A stretch of 64,000 bases of DNA from Candidatus Nitrosotalea sp. TS (GCF_011319465.1 NZ_RCMB01000007.1:62001-126000); one strand, 5' to 3'; shown: positions 18,839 through 30,106, numbered from the stretch's first letter. The notes: generated from the letters alone by a model not told the origin. Program-made: numbers and translations.

Positions 18839-19714
18839 TTGGAATCACATGAGTCCACGCTTATAGAAAAATTCCTCTTCAGAATAGCAAAACAATGGAT
18901 TGCTGGCGATACCATGGATGAAGCTCTTCAGTCTGCCAAGGCGGCAAACAAGAATGGAATGAACGCCGTAATCAACAAGCTTGGCGAACATATGACATCA
19001 AAGGATCAGATCAGCGATACAGTATCAGAATATCTAACACTTGTTTCAAACTTGCGTAGATCCAAGGTTTCTGGAGGCATATCAATCAAGCCAACTCAAG
19101 TGGGCATGTCTAAAACTATTGAAGATTGCATGACAAATCTTGAAAAAATAATAGAAAAAGCGACGTCCTCTCAGTCCTTTGTTTGGATAGATATGGAGTC
19201 TTCAGAATATACGGATAATACAATCAAGATCTACCTGAATTTATTTGAAAAATATGAGAGACTTGGTATGGCGATACAGGCAAACCTCAAGCGTACCGAG
19301 CAAGATTTGGAGATGCTATTAGAGCACGGCGCAAAGATTCGGTTGGTAAAAGGAGCATATAGAGAGAGCAAAAAGAATGCCTACAAAACAAGACATGAGG
19401 TAGATGAAAACTATGAAAAACTGACAAAGATGCTTTTTTCATGCGGTAACGAATTTGCAATAGCAACTCATGATTCTAAGATGATTGATCTTGCCATAAA
19501 TTTATCAAAGAAAAGTGAGAGAAAGTTTGAGTTTCAAATGTTAAAGGGAATACGAGATGAGCTAAAACCAGTCTTGATCAAGAGTGGTTTTTCCATATCA
19601 GAGTACATACCATATGGAACCAATTGGCTTCCTTATTCAATAAGACGACTAAAGGAAAGAAAACGAAACATATTGCTTCTTGGTAGCTCTTTTCTTCATT
19701 CACATCGTGTTTGA
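18839..19714 (+). CDS. Proline dehydrogenase
   Basis: FAD enzyme oxidising proline to pyrroline-5-carboxylate. Family motifs appear in order in the 291-residue product: GGISIKPTQVG, FVWIDMESSEYTD, IRLVKGAYRES, FAIATHDSKMI, FEFQMLKGIRDE and YIPYGTNWLPYSIRRLKER. The TTG at 18839 is the only start before the first helix. Its end overlaps the convergent P5C dehydrogenase gene by 19 bp; together the two convert proline to glutamate. Confidence 0.92.
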   Translation: MESHESTLIEKFLFRIAKQWIAGDTMDEALQSAKAANKNGMNAVINKLGEHMTSKDQISDTVSEYLTLVSNLRRSKVSGGISIKPTQVGMSKTIEDCMTNLEKIIEKATSSQSFVWIDMESSEYTDNTIKIYLNLFEKYERLGMAIQANLKRTEQDLEMLLEHGAKIRLVKGAYRESKKNAYKTRHEVDENYEKLTKMLFSCGNEFAIATHDSKMIDLAINLSKKSERKFEFQMLKGIRDELKPVLIKSGFSISEYIPYGTNWLPYSIRRLKERKRNILLLGSSFLHSHRV

Positions 19715-21236
19715 GTTTGCTCACGCATGAATTGAAGTAAATAGTAAGCACCGCCTGCACCCTTGCCTGAGATTCCAGAATATTTCCAGCCTACAAAAGG
19801 CTGGGCCCCAACCATTGCTCCAGTTGTTGCACTAGCTGCCCTATTTGCATAAGTAACTCCTGCTTCTATTTTATTGAAAAATGATTCAATCTCATTTTTG
19901 TCTTGGCTGAAAATTCCTGCAGTTAACCCGTAGTTACTTTTGTTGGCTTCAGATATTGCATCATCAAAGTTGTCAAATTCCTCTATACAGAGAAATGGGA
20001 CAAATAATTCTTCTTTCACTAGTTCGTGATCTTTTGGAAGGCCTACAACAATTGTAGGTTCAACAAAATTTCCATCCTTGAAGTGTGAGTCAGACAAGAC
20101 AGATCCGCCACAAACTATCTTGCCATCTTTTTTTGCAATTTCTGTCGCCTTTTGGAATTTTTTCAAAGATGCCTCATTTATTACAGGACTGACAAAAACA
20201 TCTTTTTCCCACGGTTTGCCCATCTTTAGCACCTTGGTCTTTGCAACCAACTTTTTCTACAAATTGATTTGCAATATCCTTTTGGACATAAACCCTTGAG
20301 CATGCACTGCATTTCTGACCACTATAACCAAAGGCCGCCTTCAAGACACCGTCTGTTGCTTTTTCTAAATCAGCTGTTTTTGTAATTATGGCAGGATTCT
20401 TTCCGCCCATCTCTGAGATAAACGGCCTTGGAATGCTTTCAACAAATGCGTTAAAGCCTGACATTCCTACCTCTTTTGAACCGGTAAATGCAATTCCGCA
20501 TCAACAAGAGGGCTTTCCAAAATGGTTCTACCCACTACACCGCCAGAACCTGTTACAAAACTTACAACTGCCTGGAGGAAGTTTGTGACATATGGCCTCA
20601 ATGAACTTGTAGGCAGATATTGGAGAATCAGCTAGACGGTTTCAATATTGCCGTATTGCCAGTAATTAATGCACCAGAAGTCATTCCTATCGATATCGCA
20701 GATGGAAAGTTAAATGGAGATATTATTCCCCAGACACCATAGGGTTTCAGTGTACTGCGAGTCTTTTCATTTTGATTTGCGCTTTGAGTCTCTTTTGAAA
20801 AACCTTGGTTTAGGTCAAGCTGGTCTGCATAGAATCTCATAAAATCTATTGACTCGTCCAAGTCTCCCATGGCCTCTAGCCTATTCTTGCCATTTTCAAA
20901 ACTCAGTATTGCTGCAAGATTGAATTTATTCTGCGCAAATACATCTGCTACCTCTCTGAATATTTGAGATCTCTTCTGGTATGGTGTAAGAGACCACTTG
21001 TGAAAAGCCTCTTTGGCAGTTTCGATTGCATGTAATGTATCCTCCTTTGATGCCAGTGGAAAGTTTGCCAAAACAAGATTCTTGTCAGCAGGAGAATGCA
21101 CTTGAAACTGGTTGTTTGAAAATATCTCTTTTCCGCCTATTATCATAGGGTAATTTTTGCCAAAATCTTTCTTGATTTCCGCTATTGCCTGATCAAATTT
21201 ACTGATGAAATTCATCTGTAGAGTTGTTTGATACAT
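19696..21236 (-). CDS. 1-pyrroline-5-carboxylate dehydrogenase, four frameshifts
   Basis: NAD-dependent aldehyde dehydrogenase making glutamate. The N-terminal part has YPMIIGGKEIF and KPYGVWGIISPFNFP; the middle has SEMGGKNPAIIT and the catalytic cysteine in GYSGQKCSACSRVYV; the C-terminal part has EPTIVVGLPKDHELVKEELF and GWKYSGISGKG. Breaks are near 20632, 20583, 20503 and 20252; repaired joints read KPSSDSPISAYKF, PPGAVSFVTGSGGVVGRT, DGIAFTGSKEVGMSGF and EKVVAKTKVLKMG. Repaired length is about 513 residues, normal. Four errors in one gene make it the worst-affected locus. Confidence 0.9.
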
Positions 21237-21384
21237 ACTTGGGCCAGGTGTTTTCGTTTTGGAACATGATAGTACTAGGAATCAACTACAATAATTAGTT
21301 AGCTTGGAGTTGATTTTGTGTTAACTTGCAGAATGAATCTGTTTCAAACGAGAAACATTTTATCCTTACAGGTAAAGGTGTTTT

Positions 21385-22224
21385 ATGCTCAATACAGTTT
21401 ATCGTGAAGCCCTAAAGAAACGAGATGAGGCAAAATCGATCTTCAAAGGGGAGACATTTGAGCGCATCATACAGGCTGCCAAGGAAAACTGGATTGATTA
21501 CTTGCCTCAGAAAAAGGACGCAGTAATAGCAGGCATAGATAGTAGCTATAACAGTACAAAGTTTCAGGGGCTTGAGTTATGGGTGGTTACCGGAGTATCA
21601 ATAAAATCAGACGGCAAAATCATAACTGAAAAACACAACCAAGGCTTGGGTCAGCCTTCTCCAGAGCTTGAGACGCAGGCAAGCAAGATGGAGGTAGAAG
21701 CTTGTGTTGCTTCAGTAGACATGGCTGACCTAGTAGCACTTGACGGTTCACTATATTCACAGTTTCTCACAAGACAGTCTTCACTTGGCAATTCTATCAC
21801 TTTGGCAATCAAAAAGAAAGGAAATGTCGTGTTCATATCAAAGACATCATCTGCAAGAAAACAGTTTGAAAAACTTGGCTCTGCTGCAGGAGACATATTC
21901 TACTACAATCATGCAGTCAGAGGGCCAGGCTTTAGCAAAATATTTGTCGACAACTCACTTGGGCCGGGCAAAGTGGTGTCATATGTCTATGCAAGACTGC
22001 GAGACTCTACACCATTAATCAAGATCGAGTTACTTGGATCAGGAATTAGTGAAAATGAGATAAAATCTCTTTTGGATAGATTAACAAAAAATAGTGTCGG
22101 AGGATATCCATACGCGCTAAAGTTAGCTCACGAGAATTGCAAGATAACCAATTCAGAGTTGTCAAGACTTGTTAGTCTATATGGACTGACAAACGAGATT
22201 GGCTCTAGGGAAGTGCTGAATTGA
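21385..22224 (+). CDS. nurA: NurA-type 5'-3' nuclease
   Basis: A 279-residue nuclease acting with HerA in double-strand break end resection. The active-site aspartates are in VIAGIDSSYNS and LVALDGSLYSQ; ISKTSSARKQF and KIFVDNSLGPGKV fit the family. TTTTATCC about 27 nt upstream is a possible TATA box. Its stop overlaps the herA start by 4 bp. Confidence 0.88.
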   Translation: MLNTVYREALKKRDEAKSIFKGETFERIIQAAKENWIDYLPQKKDAVIAGIDSSYNSTKFQGLELWVVTGVSIKSDGKIITEKHNQGLGQPSPELETQASKMEVEACVASVDMADLVALDGSLYSQFLTRQSSLGNSITLAIKKKGNVVFISKTSSARKQFEKLGSAAGDIFYYNHAVRGPGFSKIFVDNSLGPGKVVSYVYARLRDSTPLIKIELLGSGISENEIKSLLDRLTKNSVGGYPYALKLAHENCKITNSELSRLVSLYGLTNEIGSREVLN

Positions 22225-23743
22225 TAATAGGTGTTGTAATTGGCGAATCAAAGCCAACCGAAGTAACTGCACAATCGTCAAAGCCTCTTTCTGTTGGAGA
22301 ATATGTCATAATTGATTCACAGGATGGCAAGATTCTTGGCCTGGTTGAAAAGTCTGCAATATCAAGTGATGCACTCACAGATGTTAGAAACTTTGATGAG
22401 GCAGTTGAGAGCAAAGAAGTTGCCGAGATTAATTCTAGGGATAAAAATTACAAGGTAAAGATTGGCATACTGGGATTTTTGGACAAGTTGCAAAAAGGAC
22501 AGGTGATAATTCCTGCAATTCCACCACTTCCTGGAACCTCAATTCTTGAAGCAACCCAGAATGACTTGGGAATGATATTTGGGCCGGTTGGAAACGAGTG
22601 GATCAGGATAGGCTCACTTTTGAGAAATTCAAGTATTGAAGCAAAAATAAACATCAACAAAATTGTATCAAGACACTTGGCCATTCTTGCAATGACTGGA
22701 ATGGGGAAGAGCAACCTTGTCTCTCCTCATAGCAAAACATGTTGCAACATTAAATGGTACATTGATTATCTTTGATTATCATAACGATTATGAAAATCTA
22801 GATCGTTGCCAAGATGAATTACATGATGGCGAAAATAAATCCCAGACTCTTGCCTGCAGACAAGCTGGCCGAAGTCATAGAACTTCGCGAGAATGCAGAC
22901 AAGCAGCAAAGGGTCTTGCGAGAATCGCTTACTGATTCAGTCAAGCAAGCAAAAGACTTTTGGTCATCTTTAGAAGAGAATGTTTCTGCATTTGGGCACA
23001 CCACAAAAGGTTATGCCGATAGCGCAAGCAGGGTTTTAGACAAGATAGATGACGCCAAACATAGATTTTCAGACATACTAGACCCAGATTGTGGAGACCC
23101 CGTTGATTTGATAAAGGAAGGAAGAGTGAATATCTTGAACATAGCTGAGCTAAGCGAGAGACAGGCAAACGCCGGATTGTCATATTATTTACAAGAACTT
23201 TTACAGCACAGAAAAGAATCAGTCTGGGAAAGAAAAGGCAAATCAACGCATAGGAAAAATTACAAGTTTCTTGCACCAATATTTGTCATAATAGAAGAGG
23301 CCCACGTCTTCATACCAAAGGGAGATCATACTGATACCAAATATTGGGCATCAAAAGTAGCAAGAGAGGGACGCAAGTTTGGAATTGGTCTATGCGTAGT
23401 GTCACAGAGACCAAGAAACATAGACCCCAACGTTCTCAGTCAGATGGGCTCTCTTGCAATAATGAAAATTGTACAAGATGACGACCAGCAACAGATAGCA
23501 TCTGCCGCAGAATCATTAAGCAAGGATCTTTTGTCTCAGCTCTCATCTTTGAATATTGGGGATGCAGTATTGATTGGACAGTGGACAAACTTGCCTTCAA
23601 TAGTACACATAGATGAAATGAAAAGTAAAAAATCTGGCTCTGACTTGAATGCAGTCTCAGAGTGGAGTCAGACAGACAAATTCAAAGACATTGCAAAAGA
23701 AACAACACAGGGGTTAATCCAAAAAGATCTATTGCTTGATTGA
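22221..23743 (+). CDS. herA: HerA hexameric DNA translocase, two frameshifts
   Basis: FtsK-like ATPase that powers resection with NurA. The N-terminal HAS barrel reads IIGVVIGESKPTEV. Walker A is AMTGMGKSN at about residue 162. Breaks lie near 22722 (NLVS should continue LLIAKHVATLNG) and near 22804 (surplus base; repair gives VAKMNYMMAKINP). The Walker B region FVIIEEAHVFIP and WASKVAREGRKFGIGLCVV with SQRPRNIDP follow. Repaired length is about 507 residues. Confidence 0.92.
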
Positions 23744-23744
23744 G

Positions 23745-24900
23745 ATGATTTTCTCACATATTTCTGATACACATCTTGGTTTTGTACAATACCATTCAGA
23801 GGAACGCGAGGAAGACATCTACTCTGCATTTAACCAAGCCATAGACACCTCAATAAAAGACCATGTCAATTTTGTCATATTTGCAGGAGACATCTTTCAT
23901 GTGCCAAATCCAAGCGGCAAGGCAATTATAGTATTAGCAAATGCACTAAAACGATTAAGACAAAACAGCATAGAATCATTTTTCATTTTAGGAGAGCACG
24001 ACATCAGCAGGATAAGGTCAACTCCTGTTCCTTTTGTATACCACAATTTGGAATTTTCAAAATACATAGGAAATGGAAAACCCCTTGTGCACAAAGATAT
24101 TCTCATAATGGGTTTTGACAAGAGACGAAAAAGCGAGATTCATACGTTTGAGAATGATTTTGCAACAGCTGATCTTGCAGCAAAGAACCACCAAGGACAC
24201 AAGATATTGGTTTTACATCAAGGTATTTCTGAAATCAACAAATTTGCAGGAGAATTGAATTCTACTGATTTACCAAAGAACTTTACATATTATGCAATGG
24301 GCCATCTGCATGACCAAGAACTAAAAAGATTCTCGCACCTTGGAGGACCGCTGGCATATCCAGGGTCCATAGAAATGACATCAAGTGAGAGCATAAAAGA
24401 TGCCCAGAAGGGATTCTACCAAGTTGATACATCAGGCCCCGAAGTCACATCAAATTGGATAAAACTTGACACTAGGCCACAGATGTCTTCTAGGATCTCA
24501 ATTGACAACCTTTCCGATGAGATTGGCGTACTCGCTGAGAAGATCAAGTCATGTAGTAGAAAGCCAGTGGTTGAGATAAGAATAACAGGTGATGTCACAG
24601 ACTCAGGATTTGTTCAAACGCAGGTCTCTCGGTTGTCTGAGATGACTCTGCGATGTTTTTGGAAACACGTTTCATCAGAGCAAAAAGACGGAGTCGGTGT
24701 TCATCGAAAGACCAATAAAAATAGAAGAAGAGATGCGCAATATAGCAAAAGACATTCTTGGCTCCACAGAGCTTGCAAATTTTGCCATAGATGAATTGTT
24801 ACCACTACTCACAAAGGGAGACATTGATGAGGCAAATGCCGCAATCAATGAAAACTATATGCAATTCAAAAAGGGATTGAGAAATGCTACGATCAGTTGA
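23745..24900 (+). CDS. mre11: Mre11 nuclease, frameshifted
   Basis: Mn-dependent nuclease of the Mre11-Rad50 complex. Phosphoesterase motifs in order: SDTHLGFVQY, FVIFAGDIFHVP, ILGEHDISR (the usual GNHD has Glu in place of Asn), LVLHQG and YAMGHLHDQELK. The frame breaks near 24660-24680; the rest is read from FIERPIKIEEEMRNIAKD to the stop at 24900. The ATG at 23745 is preferred over a TTG at 23736 because it directly precedes motif I. The end overlaps rad50 by 17 bp. Confidence 0.9.
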
Positions 24901-26962
24901 ATTAGCAAATTTTCTTTCACATGCAAACACCAGACTAGAGTTTGACAATGGAGTAACAGTCTTTGTTGGACCAAACGGAGCTGGAAAATCCAGCATAATA
25001 GATGCCATAACATTTGCATTGTTTGGAGAACACATAAGAAAATCTACAAAAGGACTGTTACGCAGAGGAAGCAGTCAGGCATATGCCAAAGTAGAATTTT
25101 CCATTGGAAATAGACAGTTTGAGGCAGTCCGCAAGATAGACCCAAAGGGAACGGTATCTGCCCAACTTTACGAAAAAATCAATGAAGAATTAGTTCCACT
25201 TGCGGCAGGCGAAAGAAAACAATTTGGAGAGTCCATGACACAAACAATCGAGTCCCTGATAGGACTTGATTTTGAAAAGCTCAAGGTAGCATCTATCGTA
25301 CAGCAAGGCGAATTGCAGTCAATCATTGAGGCAGATCCGAAAAAATTCAAGGAACTTGTCAATGCAATAATTGGAATAGACAAGCTTGATACAGCATATG
25401 AAATTATGAAAAAGGCCATTGATGCATTTAGGATGTCTGTGAAGGCAAAACTTGAGTATGACGACACTAGCATAGAACTTCTTCAAACCAAGATAGACAC
25501 GTCGTCAAAAGAGGTCTTGACTTTAGAGCCCAAAAGAAAGAAACTGGAAGAAGAAAAGGCAGTACAGGAGCAGGAATTTTTCACACTGCAGAGTAAAATA
25601 GAAAGCGACGCACCAAAAGAGCTCAAGTCAAAAGAGATAGAAAAAAGAAAAGAGGAACTAGGGACGTATCTTAGAAACGCTGTAACGTCCATCAAGAGAG
25701 AGATTTTTGAAAAAGAAAGAAAACTTGCAGAATGCACTAACAGTTTACCAATTTTGGCAGTCAAATCACAGATAGAATCTGAGACTAGACAAGTACAGCA
25801 AGAGATTGAACGAATACGAAATGAATCAAAAGAGATAGGTGAAAAAATAGCCAAGATAAAAGGACAGCAAGAGATTGCAGGCAAATTGCGGATGATAGAC
25901 GGAAAATGCCCAGTATGCGACTCCAAGGTAGATCACATCAATCCTTTGTTTGAAGAAGAACATTTACGCATGGAGCTTGAGACACTGAGAAAGAAAGGAG
26001 ATACTCTCACCCAAGAAGAAGTTGTAAATCAGAACAAGAAAAAAGAAATGGATTTGAAAACACAGCAGATCATCAAGGCAGAAAGCGTTCTTGCCTCAAA
26101 CAACATCAAAAGTCAAGAAGATTTGGCAAGATTAAAAGAAGAAATCTCTAGTTTACAAACTAACATCAAGGAAGTTCATCTTGAGGCCAGTACGACTGGA
26201 AATCTTACACAGTTTGCAATAGACGAGTATTCAACTGATGCAATCAAATCAATATTGTCCCTAATAGAAGAGACAAAAGACTTTGATGTGACAAGTTTTA
26301 GAAACATCAAATCAAAGCTTGAACCACAGAGAAAACTTCTCAGTACGCTAGACCAAGAACTAGGCGCAATAACCACTAGACTAACTCTTCATAAAGAAGA
26401 GTCTGAGAAAATTTCACAGACATTGGAAGAGCTACAGCACGTGAGACAGTATGTTTCAAGTCTTGAAACTATACGTGGTCAGATTTACAACAGGGATGGT
26501 CCAGTTGCCACAAGTCTTCGCTCATGGGCACTTGGAACCATATCTCAAAAGGCCTCAGAATACTTGTCCACATTTAACGTAAAAATTCAGAGAATTATAC
26601 TTGAAGATAAAGCAAGAGATATTGGAATTACGTGCTATTCTGGCAATTCCACACTTGACTTGGAATCATTGAGCGGAGGAGAAAAGGTAAGCGTTGCGTT
26701 GGCGTTACGTCTTGGCATGGCACATCTCATGGGATCATCGAGCCTGAACTTTATCATCCTTGACGAGCCTACTACACATTTGGATCAAGAGAGAAGAAAA
26801 TCCCTTGTAAGTGTGCTCTCGCAAGCTTTTGAATCAAATGTAGATTCCATATCACAGTTCATCATAATTACTCATGACTCGGAGATCTTTGAAAATTCCA
26901 ACATTGATGCAATATATGATTTCAAGTCAACACCAGAAGGAACTCTGGTTACGCCAATTTAG
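24884..26962 (+). CDS. rad50: Rad50 SMC-like ATPase
   Basis: An intact 692-residue protein. Walker A GPNGAGKSSI is at about residue 30. The coiled coil is short (about 180-330 and 360-530), with the zinc hook CPVC at residues 342-345. The signature LSGGEKVSVALALRLG and Walker B FIILDEPTTHLD are C-terminal. The length is below that of better-known archaeal Rad50 proteins (about 850-900), mainly in the coils. It is the last gene of the nurA-herA-mre11-rad50 operon. Confidence 0.95.
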   Translation: MLRSVELANFLSHANTRLEFDNGVTVFVGPNGAGKSSIIDAITFALFGEHIRKSTKGLLRRGSSQAYAKVEFSIGNRQFEAVRKIDPKGTVSAQLYEKINEELVPLAAGERKQFGESMTQTIESLIGLDFEKLKVASIVQQGELQSIIEADPKKFKELVNAIIGIDKLDTAYEIMKKAIDAFRMSVKAKLEYDDTSIELLQTKIDTSSKEVLTLEPKRKKLEEEKAVQEQEFFTLQSKIESDAPKELKSKEIEKRKEELGTYLRNAVTSIKREIFEKERKLAECTNSLPILAVKSQIESETRQVQQEIERIRNESKEIGEKIAKIKGQQEIAGKLRMIDGKCPVCDSKVDHINPLFEEEHLRMELETLRKKGDTLTQEEVVNQNKKKEMDLKTQQIIKAESVLASNNIKSQEDLARLKEEISSLQTNIKEVHLEASTTGNLTQFAIDEYSTDAIKSILSLIEETKDFDVTSFRNIKSKLEPQRKLLSTLDQELGAITTRLTLHKEESEKISQTLEELQHVRQYVSSLETIRGQIYNRDGPVATSLRSWALGTISQKASEYLSTFNVKIQRIILEDKARDIGITCYSGNSTLDLESLSGGEKVSVALALRLGMAHLMGSSSLNFIILDEPTTHLDQERRKSLVSVLSQAFESNVDSISQFIIITHDSEIFENSNIDAIYDFKSTPEGTLVTPI

Positions 26963-27447
26963 CCGCCAGTTAGTTTTGCAAATCGTTCATTCTTGCAAAG
27001 GCTTTCCATAAACTTCAAGTTGGAAAGCGCCACTACTGCCGAGTCTCTTACCTGCTCGCTAGAGTCTTCAAGTGCTTTTTGCAGTGTCTCTTTTGCATCT
27101 TGAGATCCAATCACACCAAGAGCAACAGCTGCTTCATGTCTAACAAACAAACTAGGATCATTTCTAGTTGCGTCTTCTAGTGGAGATATACCGCTTCTAA
27201 GACACATCTGTCCTAGAGAAAATGCCGCCTCGTGTCTTACCAATTCGTTGGAATCTTTCTTTAGCACACTTGCAATATACGGAACGACATCTTCACCACC
27301 CATATCCACCAGAATACAAACTGCTCTGCATCTAATTACAAAGTCTTCATTATCCAACAGGTTGACAAAATATTTCTTGTCCTTTTTCTCATATCTTTCT
27401 TCCATTTCAGATAATAGGTCAAGGCGGTCTTTAGGAATAAGTTCCAT
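26959..27447 (-). CDS. HEAT-repeat protein
   Basis: A 162-residue protein built of four to five HEAT/PBS-lyase repeats; units such as DNEDFVIRCRAVCILVDMGG, SNELVRHEAAFSLGQMCLRS, SLFVRHEAAVALGVIGSQ and SEQVRDSAVVALSNL recur about every 31-34 residues. HEAT proteins with paired His-Glu motifs (RHEAA twice) can bind metal, as in deoxyhypusine hydroxylase, but a scaffold role is equally possible. The end overlaps rad50 by 4 bp at the stops. Confidence 0.75.
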   Translation of the reverse strand: MELIPKDRLDLLSEMEERYEKKDKKYFVNLLDNEDFVIRCRAVCILVDMGGEDVVPYIASVLKKDSNELVRHEAAFSLGQMCLRSGISPLEDATRNDPSLFVRHEAAVALGVIGSQDAKETLQKALEDSSEQVRDSAVVALSNLKFMESLCKNERFAKLTGG

Positions 27448-27487
27448 GCACACAATTTTATAATCGCATATTTATTTCAATGACTGT

Positions 27488-27946
27488 ATGAGCCGATTGC
27501 GATATTGGAAATTAACAGTAGAAGATCTCAGAAAGGCACAGTATGATCCAAAAAAAGTCCTGATCTGGGAAATAAAATGTACCAAGGATGACAAGGGCAC
27601 ACATTTTGGAGTCTTCTGCTACAGAAACGGCACGCCATGGGATTACACATCCATTCACGGTATCGTCTTTTATCACAATCAGATAGATCAGCAAGAGATA
27701 GAAAAAATAACTAACTTCCTCAAGGGAAAATTTGGCGGCGAGCCAGCAGAAAAAGGCAGCAGAATATTCTTGAAGAATTCAAAGGAAATCTACGCGCCAA
27801 GCGAGATAGCAGACCTTGCAGTTCAGATAGGAGACACGTTTGAGGGAAGTACAGAACTAACGGTAGAACTTGAGAACTTTACAGTTCCTGAACAGGAACA
27901 AAGCAACTTGCCTTCAAGCAAGATTCTCCCCATACCTGGCAAGTAG
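27488..27946 (+). CDS. Conserved hypothetical protein
   Basis: A 152-residue soluble protein with no recognised domain: YWKLTVEDLRKAQYDPKKVL at the start, then HFGVFCYRNGTPWDYTSIHG and LKGKFGGEPAEKGSRIF. It has normal codon use and no signal or membrane segment. It starts 40 bp from the HEAT-repeat gene on the other strand and precedes tatC. Confidence 0.6.
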   Translation: MSRLRYWKLTVEDLRKAQYDPKKVLIWEIKCTKDDKGTHFGVFCYRNGTPWDYTSIHGIVFYHNQIDQQEIEKITNFLKGKFGGEPAEKGSRIFLKNSKEIYAPSEIADLAVQIGDTFEGSTELTVELENFTVPEQEQSNLPSSKILPIPGK

Positions 27947-27980
27947 ATAAATAGGGTTTTGACAAACTCTAAGATCTCTG

Positions 27981-28778
27981 ATGGATAGGCCAATGACGAT
28001 CATGGAGCATCTGGAGGAGCTAAGAAAGCGAGTCTTCAAGATGATCATTGCGGTAGGAATTGTTACATTCTTTATTTTGGGATTTCATTTAACGCCATTT
28101 ATCTACAATGGAATTCATCTGTACTATCCAACTTTTAGTCCCTTCAACAATATCGCAGCACAAGCAACTGTTGTCATGAAGCATAACCTGCTTCCACCTT
28201 CAGTACAATTAATTCAGACTGCTCCAGGACAGGCGTTTTTTGCACAGTTCTATATCGCAGTTTTGCTCGGCGTTGCAATAAGCATGCCAGTCATAATAAG
28301 AGAATTCATGGGATTTTTGATACCGGCCCTTGGCAAAAAAGAAGCGCAGATGATAAAATCTGCCACGTTTCCCGCAATTGGGCTTTTTGTAGCAGGTTGT
28401 TTGTTTTCATACTTGGTTGTAACTCCATACACGCTAGCATTTCTCTACAAGTATGGCGAGTCTGCAGGTCTCCTCACTTTTCTCAATGTGGTAGACTTTA
28501 TCACATTCATATTGCAATTTGCACTTGCATTTGGAATATCATTTCAGCTTCCGCTCATAATGTATGCAGTAACCGCATCTGGAATGGTCGGCGAGAAATT
28601 TTGGAGACACAACATAAAGTGGGCCGTGATTGCAATGGTGATTTTGGGAGCTGCCATAACACCAGACGGTAGCGGGGTTACAATGTGGTTTGTTGCAGGG
28701 CCGCTGATAGGACTATATCTCATAGGCATGTTCCTCTCAGAGAGGCGCGCAAATCAGATTGCAACACTTAAATCTTGA
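27981..28778 (+). CDS. tatC: Sec-independent protein translocase TatC
   Basis: A 265-residue protein with six transmembrane helices. The N-terminal signature MTIMEHLEELRKRVFKMI and the later TPYTLAFLYKYGESAGLL and FQLPLIMYAVTASGMV match TatC, the receptor for twin-arginine signal peptides. It forms an operon with tatA, 21 bp downstream. Confidence 0.95.
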   Translation: MDRPMTIMEHLEELRKRVFKMIIAVGIVTFFILGFHLTPFIYNGIHLYYPTFSPFNNIAAQATVVMKHNLLPPSVQLIQTAPGQAFFAQFYIAVLLGVAISMPVIIREFMGFLIPALGKKEAQMIKSATFPAIGLFVAGCLFSYLVVTPYTLAFLYKYGESAGLLTFLNVVDFITFILQFALAFGISFQLPLIMYAVTASGMVGEKFWRHNIKWAVIAMVILGAAITPDGSGVTMWFVAGPLIGLYLIGMFLSERRANQIATLKS

Positions 28779-28799
28779 TCTACCGCATTAAGAGCACTC

Positions 28800-28976
28800 A
28801 TGGCATATGAGAATGTAATAATTATTGTTGTAGTTATCGCAGTACTGATTTTCGGAGCAAAGAAGATCCCAGAGCTAGCTAGAACATTTGGCAAAGCAAA
28901 AGGTGAATACGAGAAAGGAAGAATCGAAGCAGACAAGGAACTAAAAGAGTTCAAAGACAAAGAAGAACTCAAGTAA
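28800..28976 (+). CDS. tatA: Twin-arginine translocase subunit TatA
   Basis: A 58-residue protein: one membrane helix (NVIIIVVVIAVLIFGAKKIP) followed by the amphipathic helix ELARTFGKAKGEYEKG and a charged tail. The FGAKKIPELAR hinge is diagnostic for TatA/B. It forms the pore that TatC recruits. Confidence 0.92.
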   Translation: MAYENVIIIVVVIAVLIFGAKKIPELARTFGKAKGEYEKGRIEADKELKEFKDKEELK

Positions 28977-29013
28977 AGAACGCTTTTTTACCCATACAAA
29001 AAGAGATATTCCA

Positions 29014-30106
29014 TTGATCAAAAGATCAGAGATTCAAAAAATAGTAAGAGAATACTCGGATCTGTCCATAGGCTCACTTGGTAGCCATTCTGCCCTTGAA
29101 ATAATGGACGGTGCCAAAGATGAAGGATTTAGGACAGTGGTGGTGTGCCAGAAAAGGCAGGGAAGTTCCGTACAAAAGATTTTCGCGAATTGCAGATGAA
29201 ATAGTCATAGTCAACAAATTCAAAGACATGCTTCTGCCCAAGATTCAATCAAAACTTAGGTCGTCAGATACCATAATAGTTCCACATAGAGCCCTTACTG
29301 CATATCTTGGGTATCATCCAGTAGAAGACAAGCTCAAGATACCTTTGTTTGGAAATCGCGCACTCTTTCAAGCAGAAGAACGTGCGTACAAGAAAAACCA
29401 ATACTATTTGCTGCAAAAGGCCAAGATTAGACTGCCTAGAATATTCAAAGACCCAAAAGACATAGACAGACCTGTAATAGTAAAGGTTCAAGAAAAGGCA
29501 CGCAAACTAGAAAGGGCTTTCTTCATTGCAACGTCTTATTCAGACTACAAAGACAAGACTGAGAAGAAAATCAGACAGGGGTTGATATCAAGGGACGCAC
29601 TAAAGGTTGCAAGCATTGAAGAATTCATAGTTGGTACCTACTTTAATTTCAATTATTTCCATACACCAATATCAGACGAAGTGGACTTTCTTGGAATTGA
29701 AAGGAGACTGCAGACAAATGTCCACGACTTTGTTTCATTGCCTGCAAAGCAACAACTTGAGACAAACATAGAATTGCAAAACATAGAAGTCGGCCACACA
29801 CCAGCCAGCATACGTGAATCTCTGCTAGAAAAGGTAATAGAGGCAGGAGACAAGTTTGTTGCTGCAGTAAAAAAAGAGTATCCGCCTGGCATCATAGGCC
29901 CATTTTCACTTCAAAGCGTGATTACAAAAGACTTGGAGATACTAGTATACGATGTATCACTCAGAGTTCCAGGCAATCCAATTCTTGCAACTACTAGTCC
30001 ATATACAAAGTACAAGTATGGAACAACTTTTGGCGTGGGCAGAAGAATAGCAATGGAGATAAGAAAAGCCCAGCAAGAAGGAAAGCTCGAAGAGATAGTA
30101 ACCTAG
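29014..30106 (+). CDS. purP: PurP: formate-dependent FAICAR synthetase, frameshifted
   Basis: Archaeal ATP-grasp enzyme adding formate to AICAR in purine synthesis. From a TTG at 29014: LGSHSALEIMDGAKDEGFRT. A surplus A near 29153 breaks the frame; repair gives VVCQKGREVPYKRF. Then IIVPHRALTAYLGY, PVIVKVQEKARKLERAFF, EFIVGTYFNFNYFHTPI and SLRVPGNPILATTSPYTKY follow. Repaired length is about 363 residues, normal for PurP. Its end interlocks with the stop of the BFN-domain gene. Confidence 0.93.
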
